NCBI GenBank assembly: GCA_016165875.1
Contig: JABBOT010000007.1
Location: 15,713,441 to 15,777,440 of the forward strand
Source of the DNA: Acanthopleura granulata
Lineage: Eukaryota; Mollusca; Polyplacophora; Chitonida; Chitonidae
DNA: 64,000 bases
Direction: 5' to 3'
Shown here one piece after another: positions 23,063 to 64,000 of the stretch (position 1 is its first letter; each line of letters starts with the position of its first letter). A program made the translations under genes and the position numbers. The notes beneath the pieces were generated by a model. It saw nothing but the letters and a program-made list of their open reading frames with translations. It was not told the origin of the DNA and made no database searches.

Positions 23063-25500
23063 ATAAGGAAATATACCACATGACTATACGCGTGCGCAAT
23101 GTAGCGTGGCGAGTATCTATTTGATGATACTATAGCAGAAGTTTGTGAGGTTTTCGCCTTCACTCTGTTGGTAAAGCACTGGACTTCGGATGAAGAGACC
23201 CAAGTTCAGATCCCTTGGTATGAGTAAATCCTTTGATCCCTTATACACGGTTACGGTCGGTTAAGTGTCGTTATACCTATTCGGCTACAAAATCAGACCA
23301 ACCGTGGATACATAGATAGATATACTGCAGAAAAAGACCATCGTTCCTCGTGGCGGCGTATATATGGAGAAAGGCTGCCCAAAGGTGCCCGCAGTAAACC
23401 AATGACATTTGGCAAGTCACTGAATAACTTTCTCACAAATTTAATTACAGTTATGCACAACCGGGGTTAATTTCAAAAGAAAATCGTAAGGACATATTCC
23501 CCCGAAAATGATGTCACCTTATTCAGCTACAACAAAGACAGTGCATGTAGATATTGGGCCGTATAGTCTTCAACGAATGTAAGACCGCGCCATTAACAAT
23601 GCGAGAGTCGTCGACCCCTTCTCATCGCTAAGGCCCCATAAGCAGTAAGAGCGGGAGAATCTGCCCAACAGCCGTCATATTTAGGTGAAATAGTCTTGGC
23701 TTCCGCGATAAACAATAGAGAAATATATACAGTCTCAAAAAACAAAACAAAATTTGATATCCATGTTCCCAACTTAACAACAAGAAAAGGGGTATTAATG
23801 TTTTATTTGTGTATATATTCATTTTCGTGAACATATATAGTCATTAAGAAACATGACTGAACCTGCAGCGGCCACATATTTGTACGCTCTTAGCTGTTTA
23901 AAAAAATCTGTCATGAATGTCATGCCACTGTCCAAGTTTGAATCTGGTCACAGCGTTTTCGAGTTATTGTCTGGAGAAAGTTAACCACTTGGAACAGACG
24001 AAGATTACCATAACGGCCATACTGTACAGTCTATAATCTTTCGTACATGTAGCGAAAAACCAATTCCAGCCGCTCTCTCACTGATGTCAAATTTTTTTCC
24101 AAGTCTAAAAGCAATGGATGTTCTCGACTTATTTTTTGGAAAAGAAAGATGACTTCAGCGGTAATATTGAATAGCAGGGGGAATGATGGACAACGTAAAT
24201 CCGTAAACCCAGACAATACTGGTCCTGTTTGGAGTAAAAATAGAGTTTCCGAGCCTTATATATCTTTTGTGAGTTTACCAGATCTGCATGCTACATTGGT
24301 ATAGGCGATAAGTGGTATTCATTGAACGTTAGAGTGGCCTAACGACCACAATAGAGTTGTCGACACTTTATGGTCAGGAAGGCCCAAACGAACAATGGGA
24401 GAAGGAGTATTCCGACATCCTCTGCCAAAACATGTCTTTGGTGCTGGAAATAAGAGCATCTTTCACACTCCAGTATTCAGTTTCTATCGTGGCCGGTTTC
24501 TTTCATTTATTTGAACTGTTTACGGTACGTACGAGAGGGTGTCACTTGTGATAACCTTTAAGCAAGGGGAGTTATAATTCATCAAAACAGTGTGAGAACC
24601 AATGCCTCAGCCCTGCTTTGTTAAGTGCATAGCAGATCAGAAACGACCATAATGGCAGACACAGCCAGCTGCTCGAGCGCCAACTGTCAGACATGTAAGC
24701 TACCAAGTTTCGATCCACAATAACGAGGCGTTTTGGAAAAAAAAAATCCCGAAAATTGTCGTACTGTTCAAACCTGGGCAAAATCTACCAGTTTTGTTGG
24801 AAATCTAACAAAAGGTCTAAATTCGAGCTTGATGAATCCACGCTGAAGCATTGCACCAGGCTTTTTCACGTCAATAAAGCGGGAAAATAAATAAGTCCTG
24901 AACAGCCAAATAAGACAAAAACGACTACACTTTTAAAGAACCCTGGCAAAAAGCCACGGGATTGTGTCCAATTCCACTTAAACCGGGGCTAAGGGCCAGA
25001 TGCTCATCGCGCTGAGTGTGATCGCCCATCTGGATATATGAACAGTTGCAATGAAAGAGCAAACTGAGATTTGATTATCGACACCATATATGTAGTAAAA
25101 TGCTACACGATTTGGGAAATGAAATTTCCTTTGTTTGAGCGGGGTGGATAAAAAGGCAAATTATTTTCTCCAGGGCACGCAGTTATCGGGATCGAAGAAG
25201 TGTGAGCTTGTGGGGTGGAGAGAGCTTGGGTGGGGGGTGTTGGCACGGCGATTTTGGGGCTTAGAAGCTTGTATAAAGGCAATGAGCAGCAGAGTGGGTT
25301 CAATCCCGTTCGTGATCTGAGACGGGTGAAACGCCTTTCGTATGCCAATTTTCCATTTGTGTACATTATTTTATGTGTGTGTTTCTAACTGAAAATGCAT
25401 GTTGATACTGAATGTATTATGGCAGAACTGTAAGGTGTAAATAACAATATCAGTAGTTACAGCCAGGGTGGCGCAGCAATACATGTTACTTATTGCGGCT
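23063..25500. other. Intergenic, no gene supported
   Basis: A tRNA-like stretch with a B-box-like AAGTTCAGATCCC occurs at about 23155-23225, and another B-box-like GTGGGTTCAATCCC near 25292. Open frames are short and unsupported. Confidence 0.4.
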
Positions 25501-25507
25501 GAAAAGT

Positions 25508-25777
25508 CGATATAATACGTTGCGAGCCATGTAAAGGCCGGGCGGCTGACGAGCCGATATAATACGTTGCGAGCCATGTAAAGGCTAGGCGGCTGACGAG
25601 TCGATATAATACGATGCGAGCCATGCAAAGGCCGGGCGGCTGACGAGCCGATATAATGCGCTGTGAGCCATGCAAAGGCCGGGCGGCTGACGAGTCGATA
25701 TAATGCGCTGTGAGCCATGCAAAGGCCGGGCGGCTGACGAGTCGATATAATGCGCTGTGAGCCATGTAAAGGCCGGG
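25508..25777. repeat. Minisatellite, exact 47-bp unit
   Basis: CGATATAAT starts at 25508, 25555, 25602, 25649, 25696 and 25743, exactly 47 bp apart. The unit contains GGCCGGGCGGCTGACGAG. Because 47 is not a multiple of 3, one repeat unit is read in all three frames in turn, which explains the three overlapping repetitive frames on the minus strand. There is no evidence of coding. Confidence 0.93.
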
Positions 25778-26995
25778 GATAAGGAATCCTGGTAACAATG
25801 ATTCTGCATGAGGCACGAAATGCGTGTATGGCAGTAGAGTATATTGTCAGGGGCTAGGCAGCCATTACGATACCATAGACCTTGTACTCTAAGACGAATG
25901 TAGCATCGATAATATTTGTCACAAGTAAGATATCCAGAAATGTACATACAATAAAACCGGCCACGTGCCACACGGCGCAAGCAAATGAAGTATTGCCTTC
26001 GTCGATATGCGGAGTGCGCATGTGAATACTGGAGAACTGATTTTATTCATCCGCCTAGAAAATTCATCACTCCTTTTCATAATCATTGAAAATTGTTGCC
26101 TGCTTCTCTTTGCACTAATTCGTTCTTATTTTAATATTTTACATATTTTCTAACTGGTGGTTTGTGTTACTTGTGTTACTTGTTTGTGTTACTTGTCGTT
26201 TTGGAAACTGGCCTTGTGCTTATTGACCCGCTACACTCATTTCGGTTGATGACTGGTATACGAATGTCGGTTTCGACGCCTAGGTACGAAACCATGAAAG
26301 TTGATCCCTAAGTTTCCACGGTGAATCCTTGACGAACTTCTATCTGGAAAAACTGTTTTGTGACGGTCTGACAGACGGTGTATAAAACTTATATTACACG
26401 TAGTCCATCCGGCTACCGGTATATGAAAATCCACTATTAAGTGGCTAAGTTTAGGAATTTCTTGGACAGACTGGGTATGCCTGCACGTAAACAGGAAAGT
26501 CTTCTTTACATGGAGTTTTGTGAACCTGAAGTCGGCCTGAGTGGGTGAACACTTCCAATTACAGGACACCTTATTATGGCCGTGTAAACGATGACACAGA
26601 ACAAGGGAGACAAACGCTTTATATACAGAATAAAGCTTTATTATAAAGTGATTACATTTTTTTAAACAAGTACAATGATTTAAAAAAAAAGTCTAGGGGA
26701 ATTACGATTACCGTGCAATCTGTATAGTGGAAATGGATGTCTGAAACTGTTGGAAATTGCTGAATTAAAGATAAAGCAAAAATGAGGTGTTAACTGATGA
26801 TTATGCTTTCCACCTGAAAGAACGAGCTTATACATATGCACAGAGCCTCGTTTCACAGACAATGGAAAAATGGAGAGATACCAGCGAGGAGGTACTGAAA
26901 CACGGAAGTTATACATTCAAAGAGGGTCTGCGAATTATCACGTCTTTATCAAAATTTTGCCATTCATCATAACAGTAGGGGAGGTATATAACAAA

Positions 26996-27322
26996 TGTGC
27001 ATTCGTATCAGAATTATTCATTATTCAGTGAACGTCTTAGAACACACTTACACTGGAATCCGGATATTCAGAAAAAAAACAGACAGGTAAATTTGCATGA
27101 GAATTTTTCAGGATTCAGTGAAGGCCGCAGAACACACCCACACTGGAATCCTAACATTCAGGAGAAAAAAAACACACACACACAGGTACAATTGCATTAA
27201 AATTTTTCAGGATTCAGTGAAGGCCTCAGAACACACCCACACTGGAATCCTAACATTCAGAAAAAAAAACAAAAAACACACACACAGGTACAATTGCATT
27301 AAAATTTTTCAGCATTCAGTGT
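26996..27322. repeat. Tandem repeat, ~93-102 bp unit, about 3.3 copies
   Basis: Units contain CACACTGGAATCCTAACATT, an A-rich/(CA)n stretch of varying length, and TTTTTCAGGATTCAGTGAAG. Unit length changes with the A/CA tract. It ends at the SINE that starts at 27339. Confidence 0.85.
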
Positions 27323-27338
27323 AGCCCTGGAGGTACAT

Positions 27339-27568
27339 ACGATTTATTTATTTATTTATATATTTATAGGGGTTATACGCCTTACTCAAGAATATTTCAC
27401 TTATACGATGGCGTCCAGCATTATGGTGGGAGGAAACCGGGCAGAGCCCGCAGGAAAACCACGACCATTCGCAGGTTGCTGGCAGACGGTTCCATGTACG
27501 AGAGGAAAGGAAACCAGCATGAGCTGGACTTTAACTCACAGCGACTGCATTGGTGGAAGGCTTCTTGT
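27339..27568 (-). mobile_element. SINE family A, head-truncated, with target-site duplication
   Basis: The tail at the left (ATTTATTTATTTATATATTT) is followed by the body to GCATTGGTGGAAGGCTTC. The tRNA A-box part is missing. The flanks share GAGGTACAT (27330-27338 and 27569-27577), so the truncation was present at insertion, as expected of incomplete reverse transcription. Confidence 0.88.
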
Positions 27569-27577
27569 GAGGTACAT

Positions 27578-28738
27578 TTGCATTCGGATTTTAATCAGCA
27601 CTACAGACTATTTGTTGGATAAATTAGCATTCAACGATAAACAAGGAGGTATATCTGCATTGGAATTTATCTGTAGGCACATTTGCATAATTGAATTCTC
27701 AGCATTCCATGAGGATAGTTAGACAATTTGTTTGTGAGTAAGCATATATGTGATGAGCAACCAGCGGAAGACTGATTAAATTGGTGATGTAGCACTTAAG
27801 TAATGCACTCTTAAATTCCTCAGAAATATTGGTAGAGTCAATACTGCATGAAGACAAGAGAGCTATGTTCACTCAACAGTACCAGGTTGCAAATGTTTGC
27901 AACTTACAATTTAAATACAAGTGGTAAGAAGAATCTTAACAGAAATAAAACTAATGCGAAAACTAAAAGGCCTACTTTCTTTCAGAAATTACCGTGTTCA
28001 TAGAGTTTGAAATTAAAAAGAAAATAAAAATCATTACCACCCTTATGTACATATATAGACTCCTATATCTTGAAAAAATAAATCTAGAAGAACACATAAA
28101 TGTAGTACTATCAAGACAAACATAGCATGCAGGGAGCTGTTGTGTTCTTTTACTTACAAGAATCAGTTTGTAAGCAAAACATGAAGACAGGATGAGACTT
28201 CATGCGTGACAATCTCATCTTAGATCTACATGTACACTTGCAGGGTTAAGTTTCATTTTCAATGCACTGTACAGAAAATAACAGGTTACCATGGCACATC
28301 AAATTTTTTTGATTAATGCAGACTTTTACAAATAAACCCTTGTTTATTGTACAAAAAAGTATTTCTAACAAATTGAAGCTCAAATTATATTTATTTCAAA
28401 CAACTGAACCTTGTCAACTTGCCTAAGCAATGGCAATGAGCAGACGTCTTTGCATAGTTCTGCCAAGTTCTGGTATTTCACCTGAAGGTCAGCTTTTTCC
28501 ATGTGACACATTTTGGTTGATACTTATATATTATCCCCATTTAAGAGATTTTTGTGAAATCTGATTAATTAATTGTTATCAGAAAAGCTCAAGTGTTGGC
28601 ATCACTGTATCAATCTAAGGCTGTGAGGTACTGTTGAAAGCACATTTTTACAGGCCATATTTCAGGTAAAATATATTTATGAACATGAATGGGTTCACTT
28701 CTTGTCTGTGCTATTAATGGGGACATCCAATAGGTTCA
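27578..28738. other. Intergenic, no gene seen
   Basis: AT-rich sequence without supported exons or recognised repeats. It lies downstream of the kinase gene and between two repeat blocks. Confidence 0.45.
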
Positions 28739-30727
28739 ACAGTAGGCAACACAAGCCACCTCCCAGGATGTACGCAACACAAACCACCTCCCAGGATGTA
28801 CGCAACACAAACCACCTTCCAGGATGTATGCAACACAAGTCATCTCCTAGGATGTAGGCAACACAAGTCACCTCCCAAGATGTACGCAACACAAACCACC
28901 TCCCAGGATGTAGGCAATACAAGTCACCTCTCAGGATGCAGGCAACACAAATCACCTCCCACGATGTAGGCAATACAAGTCACCTCTCAGGATGTAGGCA
29001 ACACAAGTCACCTCCCAAGATGTAGGCAACACAAACCACCTCCCATGATGTAGGCAATACAAGTCACCTCTCAGGATGTAGGCAACACAAGTCACCTCCC
29101 ACGATGTAGGCAATACAAGTCACCTCTCAGGATGTAGGCAACACAAGTCACCTCCCAAGATGTAGGCAACACAAACCACCTTCCAGGATGTAGGCAACAC
29201 AAGTCACCTCCCATGATGTAGGCAACACAAGTCACCTCCCATGATGTAGGCAACACAAGTCACCTCCCACGATGTAGGCAATACAAGTCACCTCTCAGGA
29301 TGTAGGCAACACAAGTCACCTCCCACGATGTAGGCAATACAAGTCACCTCTCAGGATGTAGGCAACACAAGTCACCTCCCACGATGTAGGCAATACAAGT
29401 CACCTCTCAGGATGTAGGCAACACAAGTCACCTCCCACGATGTAGGCAATACAAGTCACCTCTCAGGATGTAGGCAACACAAGTCATCTCCCACGATGTA
29501 GGCAACACAAGTCACCTCCCACGATGTAGGCAACACAAACCACCTTCCAGGATGTAGGCAACACAAGTCACCTCCCATGATGTAGGCAACACAAGTCACC
29601 TCCCACAATGTAGGCAACACAAACCACCTCCCACGATGTAGGCAATACAAGTCACCTCCCATGATGTAGGCAACACAAATCACCTCCCACGATGTAGGCA
29701 ATACAAGTCACCTCTCAGGATGTAGGCAACACAAGTCACCTCCCACGATGTAGGCAATACAAGTCACCTCTCAGGATGTAGGCAACACAAGTCAGCTCCC
29801 AAGATGTAGGCAACACAAGTCACCTCTCAGGATGTAGGCAACACAAGTCACCTCCCACGATGTAGGCAATACAAGTCACCTCTCAGGATGTAGGCAACAC
29901 AAGTCACCTCCCACGATGTAGGCAATACAAGTCATCTCCCAAGATGTAGGCAACACAAACCACCTTCCAGGATGTAGGCAACACAAGTCACCTCCCAGGA
30001 TGTAGGCAACACAAGTCACCTCCCACGATGTAGGCAACACAAACCACCTCCCATGATGTAGGCAATACAAGTCACCTCCCATGATGTAGGCAACACAAGT
30101 CACCTCCCACGATGTAGGCAATACAAGTCACCTCTCAGGATGTAGGCAACACAAGTCACCTCCCACGATGTAGGCAACACAAACCACCTTCCAGGATGTA
30201 GGCAACACAAGTCACCTCCCAGGATGTAGGCAACACAAGTCACCTCCCACGATGTAGGCAACACAAACCACCTCCCACGATGTAGGCAATACAAGTCACC
30301 TCCCATGATGTAGGCAACACAAGTCACCTCCCACGATGTAGGCAATACAAGTCACCTCTCAGGATGTAAGCAACACAAGTCACCTCCCATGATGTAGGCA
30401 ACACAAGTCACCTCCCACGATGTAGGCAATACAAGTCACCTCTCAGGATGTAGGCAACACAAGTCACCTCCCAAGATGTAGGCAACACAAACCACCTTCC
30501 AGGATGTAGGCAACACAAGTCACCTCCCATGATGTAGGCAACACAAGTCATCCCCTAGGATGTAGGCAACACAAGCCACCTCTCAGGATGTAGGCAACAC
30601 AAGTCATCTCCCAGGATGTAGGCAACACAAGTCACCTCCCAGGATGTAGGCAACACAAACAATCTCCCAGGATGTAGGCAACACAAGTCACCTCTCAAGA
30701 TGTACGCAACACAAGCCACCTCCCAGG
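28739..30727. repeat. Large minisatellite, 28-bp unit, about 70 copies
   Basis: The unit is GATGTAGGCAACACAAGTCA followed by CCTCCCAC, tandemly repeated for almost 2 kb. Variants (CACGATG/CAGGATG/CATGATG/CAAGATG, GCAACAC/GCAATAC, AAGTCAC/AAACCAC) form local 56-bp dimers, for example in 28960-29160 and 29270-29480. In one minus-strand reading, three units give a 28-residue period (PTSWEV...CVAYI), but these frames are broken repeatedly and look incidental. It lies 2-4 kb beyond the stop of the kinase gene. Confidence 0.95.
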
Positions 30728-31013
30728 ATATACACAAATTAGGTACTGATACTCCAAGATATCACAGTCAACTACATTTAGAATTCTTTTTCCATGTACA
30801 CCTAGCATCTGAAGAAATTAGAGCTTTGAACATCAAAGAGCATAGGTTATCTGTACAACTGTGCCAAACCAACAGTTTACGACTCCTATCCTGTGACATG
30901 GATCTGTTTACAACAGTGTGCGTGTGAACCGTTTTGTAGCCAAGATTTGCAGATGTAGTAAATCATGTGACATGCAAAGTTCATATTAATTAATACCATT
31001 CAGCTTGAGTCAT

Positions 31014-31019
31014 TTTATT
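31014..31019 (-). terminator. Candidate distal polyadenylation signal for the Src-family gene
   Basis: TTTATT on the plus strand (AATAAA on minus), about 1.7 kb after the stop codon. It is the first canonical signal I noticed downstream. A nearer non-canonical signal may be used instead. Confidence 0.2.
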
Positions 31020-31082
31020 GCTGTAATATTTATGATCTATTCTTAGCTGAGGGCATGTTATCAGACACATTTACCAGACACC

Positions 31083-31250
31083 ACTTGAGCCAGCTGGAGA
31101 AATCAACAGACGCAATTTGAGCCAACTGAAGATATCAAGAGACACAATCTGAGCCAACTGAAGGTATCAACAGACACAATTTGAGCTGGCTGAGAGCATC
31201 AACACACAATTTGAGCTGGCTGAGAGCATCAACACACAATTTGAGCCACC
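31083..31250. repeat. Minisatellite, 28-34 bp unit
   Basis: About six copies of TTTGAGCCAACTGAAGATAT followed by CAACAGACACAA. The first copies are about 34 bp and the last two are shortened to 28 bp (GAGCTGGCTGAGAGCATC form). Confidence 0.85.
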
Positions 31251-32279
31251 TGAGGACGTGTTACGGAACAGGAATGTTTCAGAAGATGACAGCTGTGGTT
31301 CCTTAAACAGTGAAAATTCATATAAATATCTACAAACCATACAGAATGTCACAGTGAATTAAAAATGACGAAAGTTTTTCAAGAATTCAAATTGCTCAAT
31401 ATTGGACATTTTACCTTATTCTCAAAGAAAATCAATGGTTTGGATACGAGATATTATATACTTAAATATTAAGTGTGGAATGAAAAGCACCCTAAGTACG
31501 GGGATGAAACAGACACACCAAATGTTAACATTCAAAACTGACACATATTTTGTGTGATGAATCAAAATGAACAAGAAAATATTAAAACAGGAAAAGTGTC
31601 CTCCCTTTAAAAAAACAATTCACTCACAAGTCGAGAAGAAAGTCGGAATGTACATGTAATGTATAAACACTAAAACGACAGAAAATGTTTTCATAAAGAG
31701 AGAAAGTGTTTAAAAGTTATATGTCATAAAAAACATGTAATCAATGAGTACCTGTATGATAGATTGACGTAAACTTCACTTCATATTAAAAACATCCATC
31801 AAATCAGACTGACTTACACAGTGTTCAAAGTGTTTACTGAAAACATCGTCTGTTTCAAAACTTCATTAGGATTTGAATCCAACAGATCATCCAAACAAAA
31901 TAACTTCACATTAAAACTTGGGTTGTCTCCCATATCCTAAGGCAACATATATAAGTAAGACGATCATGTAAATTTGCTCATATATATTTGCATAATATCA
32001 CATGCTACATGTATTGACTAAAGTAATCAGTATTCACTGGTTTTACTTAAAAAATTCTGAAATTAGTCAAAGATTATACATTAAAAGCACGGCGGGACTT
32101 TATACACACATGTACTTTCGCCATTATTCAAGCCAATTGAACTCAGCAGATTATAAACTCAAAATCATTTCCAGCTCTTTCTCCACAATACTGCTTGTGT
32201 GCATAATGTGGTGAAAACTTTTGACAAAAAAAATTACATATATCTGCTCCATTAAGAGTACATCAAATGTTAAATCACT

Positions 32280-32365
32280 GTGAGAGCATAAAATTTACAT
32301 AAAATCATACAGAGGAAAAAAAAACCGTGAGAGTATAAAATTTACATAAAATATCCCAAAGGAAA
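32280..32365. repeat. Two-copy direct repeat in the kinase 3' flank
   Basis: GTGAGAGCATAAAATTTACA and GTGAGAGTATAAAATTTACA lie about 50 bp apart, with similar following sequence (TAAAAT..., then GGAAAAA). Confidence 0.7.
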
Positions 32366-32491
32366 AAATACATGCATTTGTATCCAATATCAACAAATGT
32401 ATACTCTTCAAGTCAACAAACTTTGAGACACTTAAGATAAATATTCAGTCTTTATCAGGTTCCTTATTGGCTGAATATGGAACTCACAGAT

Positions 32492-32644
32492 GTATGTCTA
32501 GGTAGCCAATCAACTGACAGATGAATATCTAGGTAGCCAATCAACTGACAAATGTATATTCAGGTAGCCAATCAACTGACAAATGTATATCTAGGTAACC
32601 AATCAACTGACAGATGTATGTCTAGGTAGCCAATCAACTGCCAG
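32492..32644. repeat. Minisatellite, 31-bp unit, five copies, in the kinase 3' UTR region
   Basis: GGTAGCCAATCAACTGACA recurs at 32501, 32532, 32563, 32594 and 32625. The array starts only about 100 bp after the kinase stop codon, so it is probably transcribed as 3' UTR. Confidence 0.9.
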
Positions 32645-32741
32645 CTGGCAAATCCTGAATTGTAGAGCATCTCTTTGGCCATTGGTCAAGTTTGTTTGCA
32701 TATAATTATCCAGTACTATGTATATTCTTGGAATTATGGCA

Positions 32742-62229
<29,488 letters not shown>

Positions 62230-63155
62230 AGTTTGTATCACTGGCTCAAACAACGCCCAACAACTATTTTGTTGTACCACAACAGATACTCAGTGACAAG
62301 TCATTTACAGATCTCTGCACAGGCTCCTCCACAGAAATTGCAAAGCACTTTCACTTTCTCTCTTTGTCAGTCTGCTTTACTACCTCTTTATTGTGAGCTC
62401 TTTGGTGATCTTAGATATCTGGCTATCTGCTTCCTATTCCCCAGCTCATCAGCTTCTGTAGCTAATTAATGTCTGTCTTTGAGCAAATCCATGTTTCTTT
62501 CAATCTGCAACAATATGAGGAGAACATCAGGTATAAAGGCATAAATATATATGTACGTACATTTTAATACTCTAATTCACTTTGTCCACAGGTGTGTTTT
62601 GAAAAAAAGTCAGGTACCTATTTGCAGGTTTGCAATCAGAATCATAGAAATAAATATATAACCCTGCAGCATTCTCCAGCCTTTATAGTACTGAAACTCA
62701 AGAGTGTGAATGGTGCATGTCTTAGTTAGTACAAGGTGCTTTGAACTGTGCATAACATAAAAATTTTATAAATATATATTTACAACCGTGGAAATAAAAC
62801 TGAGATATATAAATTTAACATTTATCGATCAAGTTAAATTATTTAGTTGAAGTTGTCTCATCGGAATCTTTTCGCTAATGGTCATATTAGTATCCAATAA
62901 AAAACATTTAAGAAGTATTTATTTTATTACATCTGTTTGGTGGACTATATACTTAAGAATTTTTGAACCTATATCATGAGGGTAAAGTTTATGGTTGGTG
63001 GGTGGAGAGCCCATGAGTTACACAGAGCCTTGTTTCCAGGTACATCATAAAGCTCCTAACTTGAAGCCACAAAGGAATTAGTGAAATCTGCATTCCAGCC
63101 TGTAACTAAGGTGACCACATCTGATCTGTGGTGCGGTCCATAGGAAATACACTTA
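62230..63155. other. 5' flank or 5' UTR region of the Src-family gene
   Basis: The bases just before the ATG contain no upstream ATG for at least 60 bp on the minus strand. No clear TATA box or CpG island is seen, and a further non-coding first exon may lie outside the window. Confidence 0.4.
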
Positions 63156-63326
63156 TGTATTTATTTGATTAGTGACTCACACTGTACTCAAGAATATTTC
63201 ACTCTTATGATGGCAGCCAGCATTATGTAGGGAGGAAACCAGGCAGAGCCCAGGGGGAAACCCACAACCACCCAGGTTGATGGCAGGCCTAATCCTAATG
63301 TATGACTGGAGAGGAAGGCAGAATTG
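63156..63326 (-). mobile_element. SINE family A, head-truncated and diverged
   Basis: TTTATTTGATTAGTGACTCA, CTCAAGAATATTTCACTC, AGGCAGAGCCCAGGGGG and GACTGGAGAGGAAGGCAG are recognisable. The head is missing. Confidence 0.82.
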
Positions 63327-64000
63327 CATCTGAATTAAAGCATTATCTTGAGTAAAGATGATGATACAAGTCACAATGAATTCATGGTTTGAATGTATCA
63401 CAGCTAATTTGTCTGAGTACACATGTTACCTTATAAGGACAAAATGGCAAACCCAAGATTTGAACCTGAATCACGCTGATATGACTTCACCAGAGTCATG
63501 ACATCACTGCAACTGATCAGCAGGGTACCTACAAGGCTTTTTTATCCGTAATCAAAAAAAAAAAAAAAGGTCCTCTCACAAATGATTAAGTGTGAACATA
63601 GACGTCTGCAGCTGCTGTAAATCTGGACGTTCATTTGTATCTATTCCACCATAAAAATTCTAAACTGCTAAAAAAAAAAGGGGGGGCATTTTATGATCAG
63701 AGCATTCCAGTTTTATAAGCACACAACATACAGGTGCCTTGGATACACACGTCAATTCATCCCACGTGTAATTCCGAACAGATCTGTAATACTGTTGTAT
63801 TTTGTTACAGGCATATATGATACCAATGGAACTACATTGTGGGCTATTCAAATATAATATGAATGACTACATAAGACAGTGACAGTCACCATGGACATAC
63901 AGGTACATGTACACACCCCATTCTAATCATTAATTCTTAACTTAAAACGGGATATACTAAAACAACCGGTCTAAGCACTATTTTCTTTTACAAATTTCTT
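63327..64000. other. Intergenic, nothing supported
   Basis: AT-rich with two A-runs. A B-box-like GGTTCAAATCTTGGG on the minus strand at about 63453-63469 hints at another tRNA-derived fragment. Confidence 0.35.

Noticed and set aside
25371..25980. Three overlapping minus-strand frames rich in SRPAFTWLAT-type repeats
   Set aside because: Product of the 47-bp minisatellite cycling through frames; no gene features.
28739..30727. CRISPR-like appearance of a regular repeat
   Set aside because: Units are contiguous with no unique spacers, and the genome is animal.
28695..30737. Several ~80-codon minus-strand frames with repeats such as PTSWEVTCVAYI
   Set aside because: They come from the 28-bp array read in successive frames, are broken repeatedly, and have no start, splice or composition signals of a gene.

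Overview
This is nuclear DNA from an invertebrate animal. It is AT-rich, gene-sparse and intron-rich, with GT-AG introns, many minisatellites and many tRNA-derived SINEs. The commonest SINE ends in a stretch reading AAATATTCTTGAGTACGG followed by CGTAAAACACC and an (AAAT)n tail. I associate that tail with molluscs and related lophotrochozoans, so a mollusc is the best guess; brachiopods or phoronids are not excluded. No bacterial, organellar or viral block was seen.

The right half (about 32.7-62.2 kb, minus strand) holds one complete Src-family tyrosine kinase gene. I rebuilt ten coding exons by matching splice sites and phase. They join without a break into 515 codons plus stop: a myristoylation/palmitoylation N-terminus (MGNC), SH3, SH2, a kinase domain with all core catalytic residues, and a C-terminal regulatory tyrosine. 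Exon lengths closely match what I recall of vertebrate SRC, except that two kinase exons are fused. A phase-compatible alternative first exon lies in intron 1. Intron 8 carries a minisatellite whose unit copies the exon 8 end together with its splice donor, placing seven decoy donors behind the real one.

The left half (1-28 kb) has smaller plus-strand genes. One is a single-exon, single-pass membrane protein resembling KCNE potassium-channel beta subunits (5081-5578), preceded by a 9-codon uORF whose stop overlaps the main start. One is a terminal exon of an unrecognised basic protein (12919-13426). One is a two-exon gene for an unrecognised, probably disordered 248-residue protein (16699-21861). 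There is also a possible coding remnant at 1981-2409.

The rest is repeats. There are about 16 copies or fragments of SINE family A, several with clear target-site duplications, and four copies of a second tRNA-derived SINE family. Two copies of a ~370-bp inverted-repeat element lie in opposite orientation, and there is one short MITE-like palindrome. There are more than a dozen tandem arrays, the largest a 2-kb array of 28-bp units downstream of the kinase gene. Most other open frames lie inside these repeats and were not called as genes.
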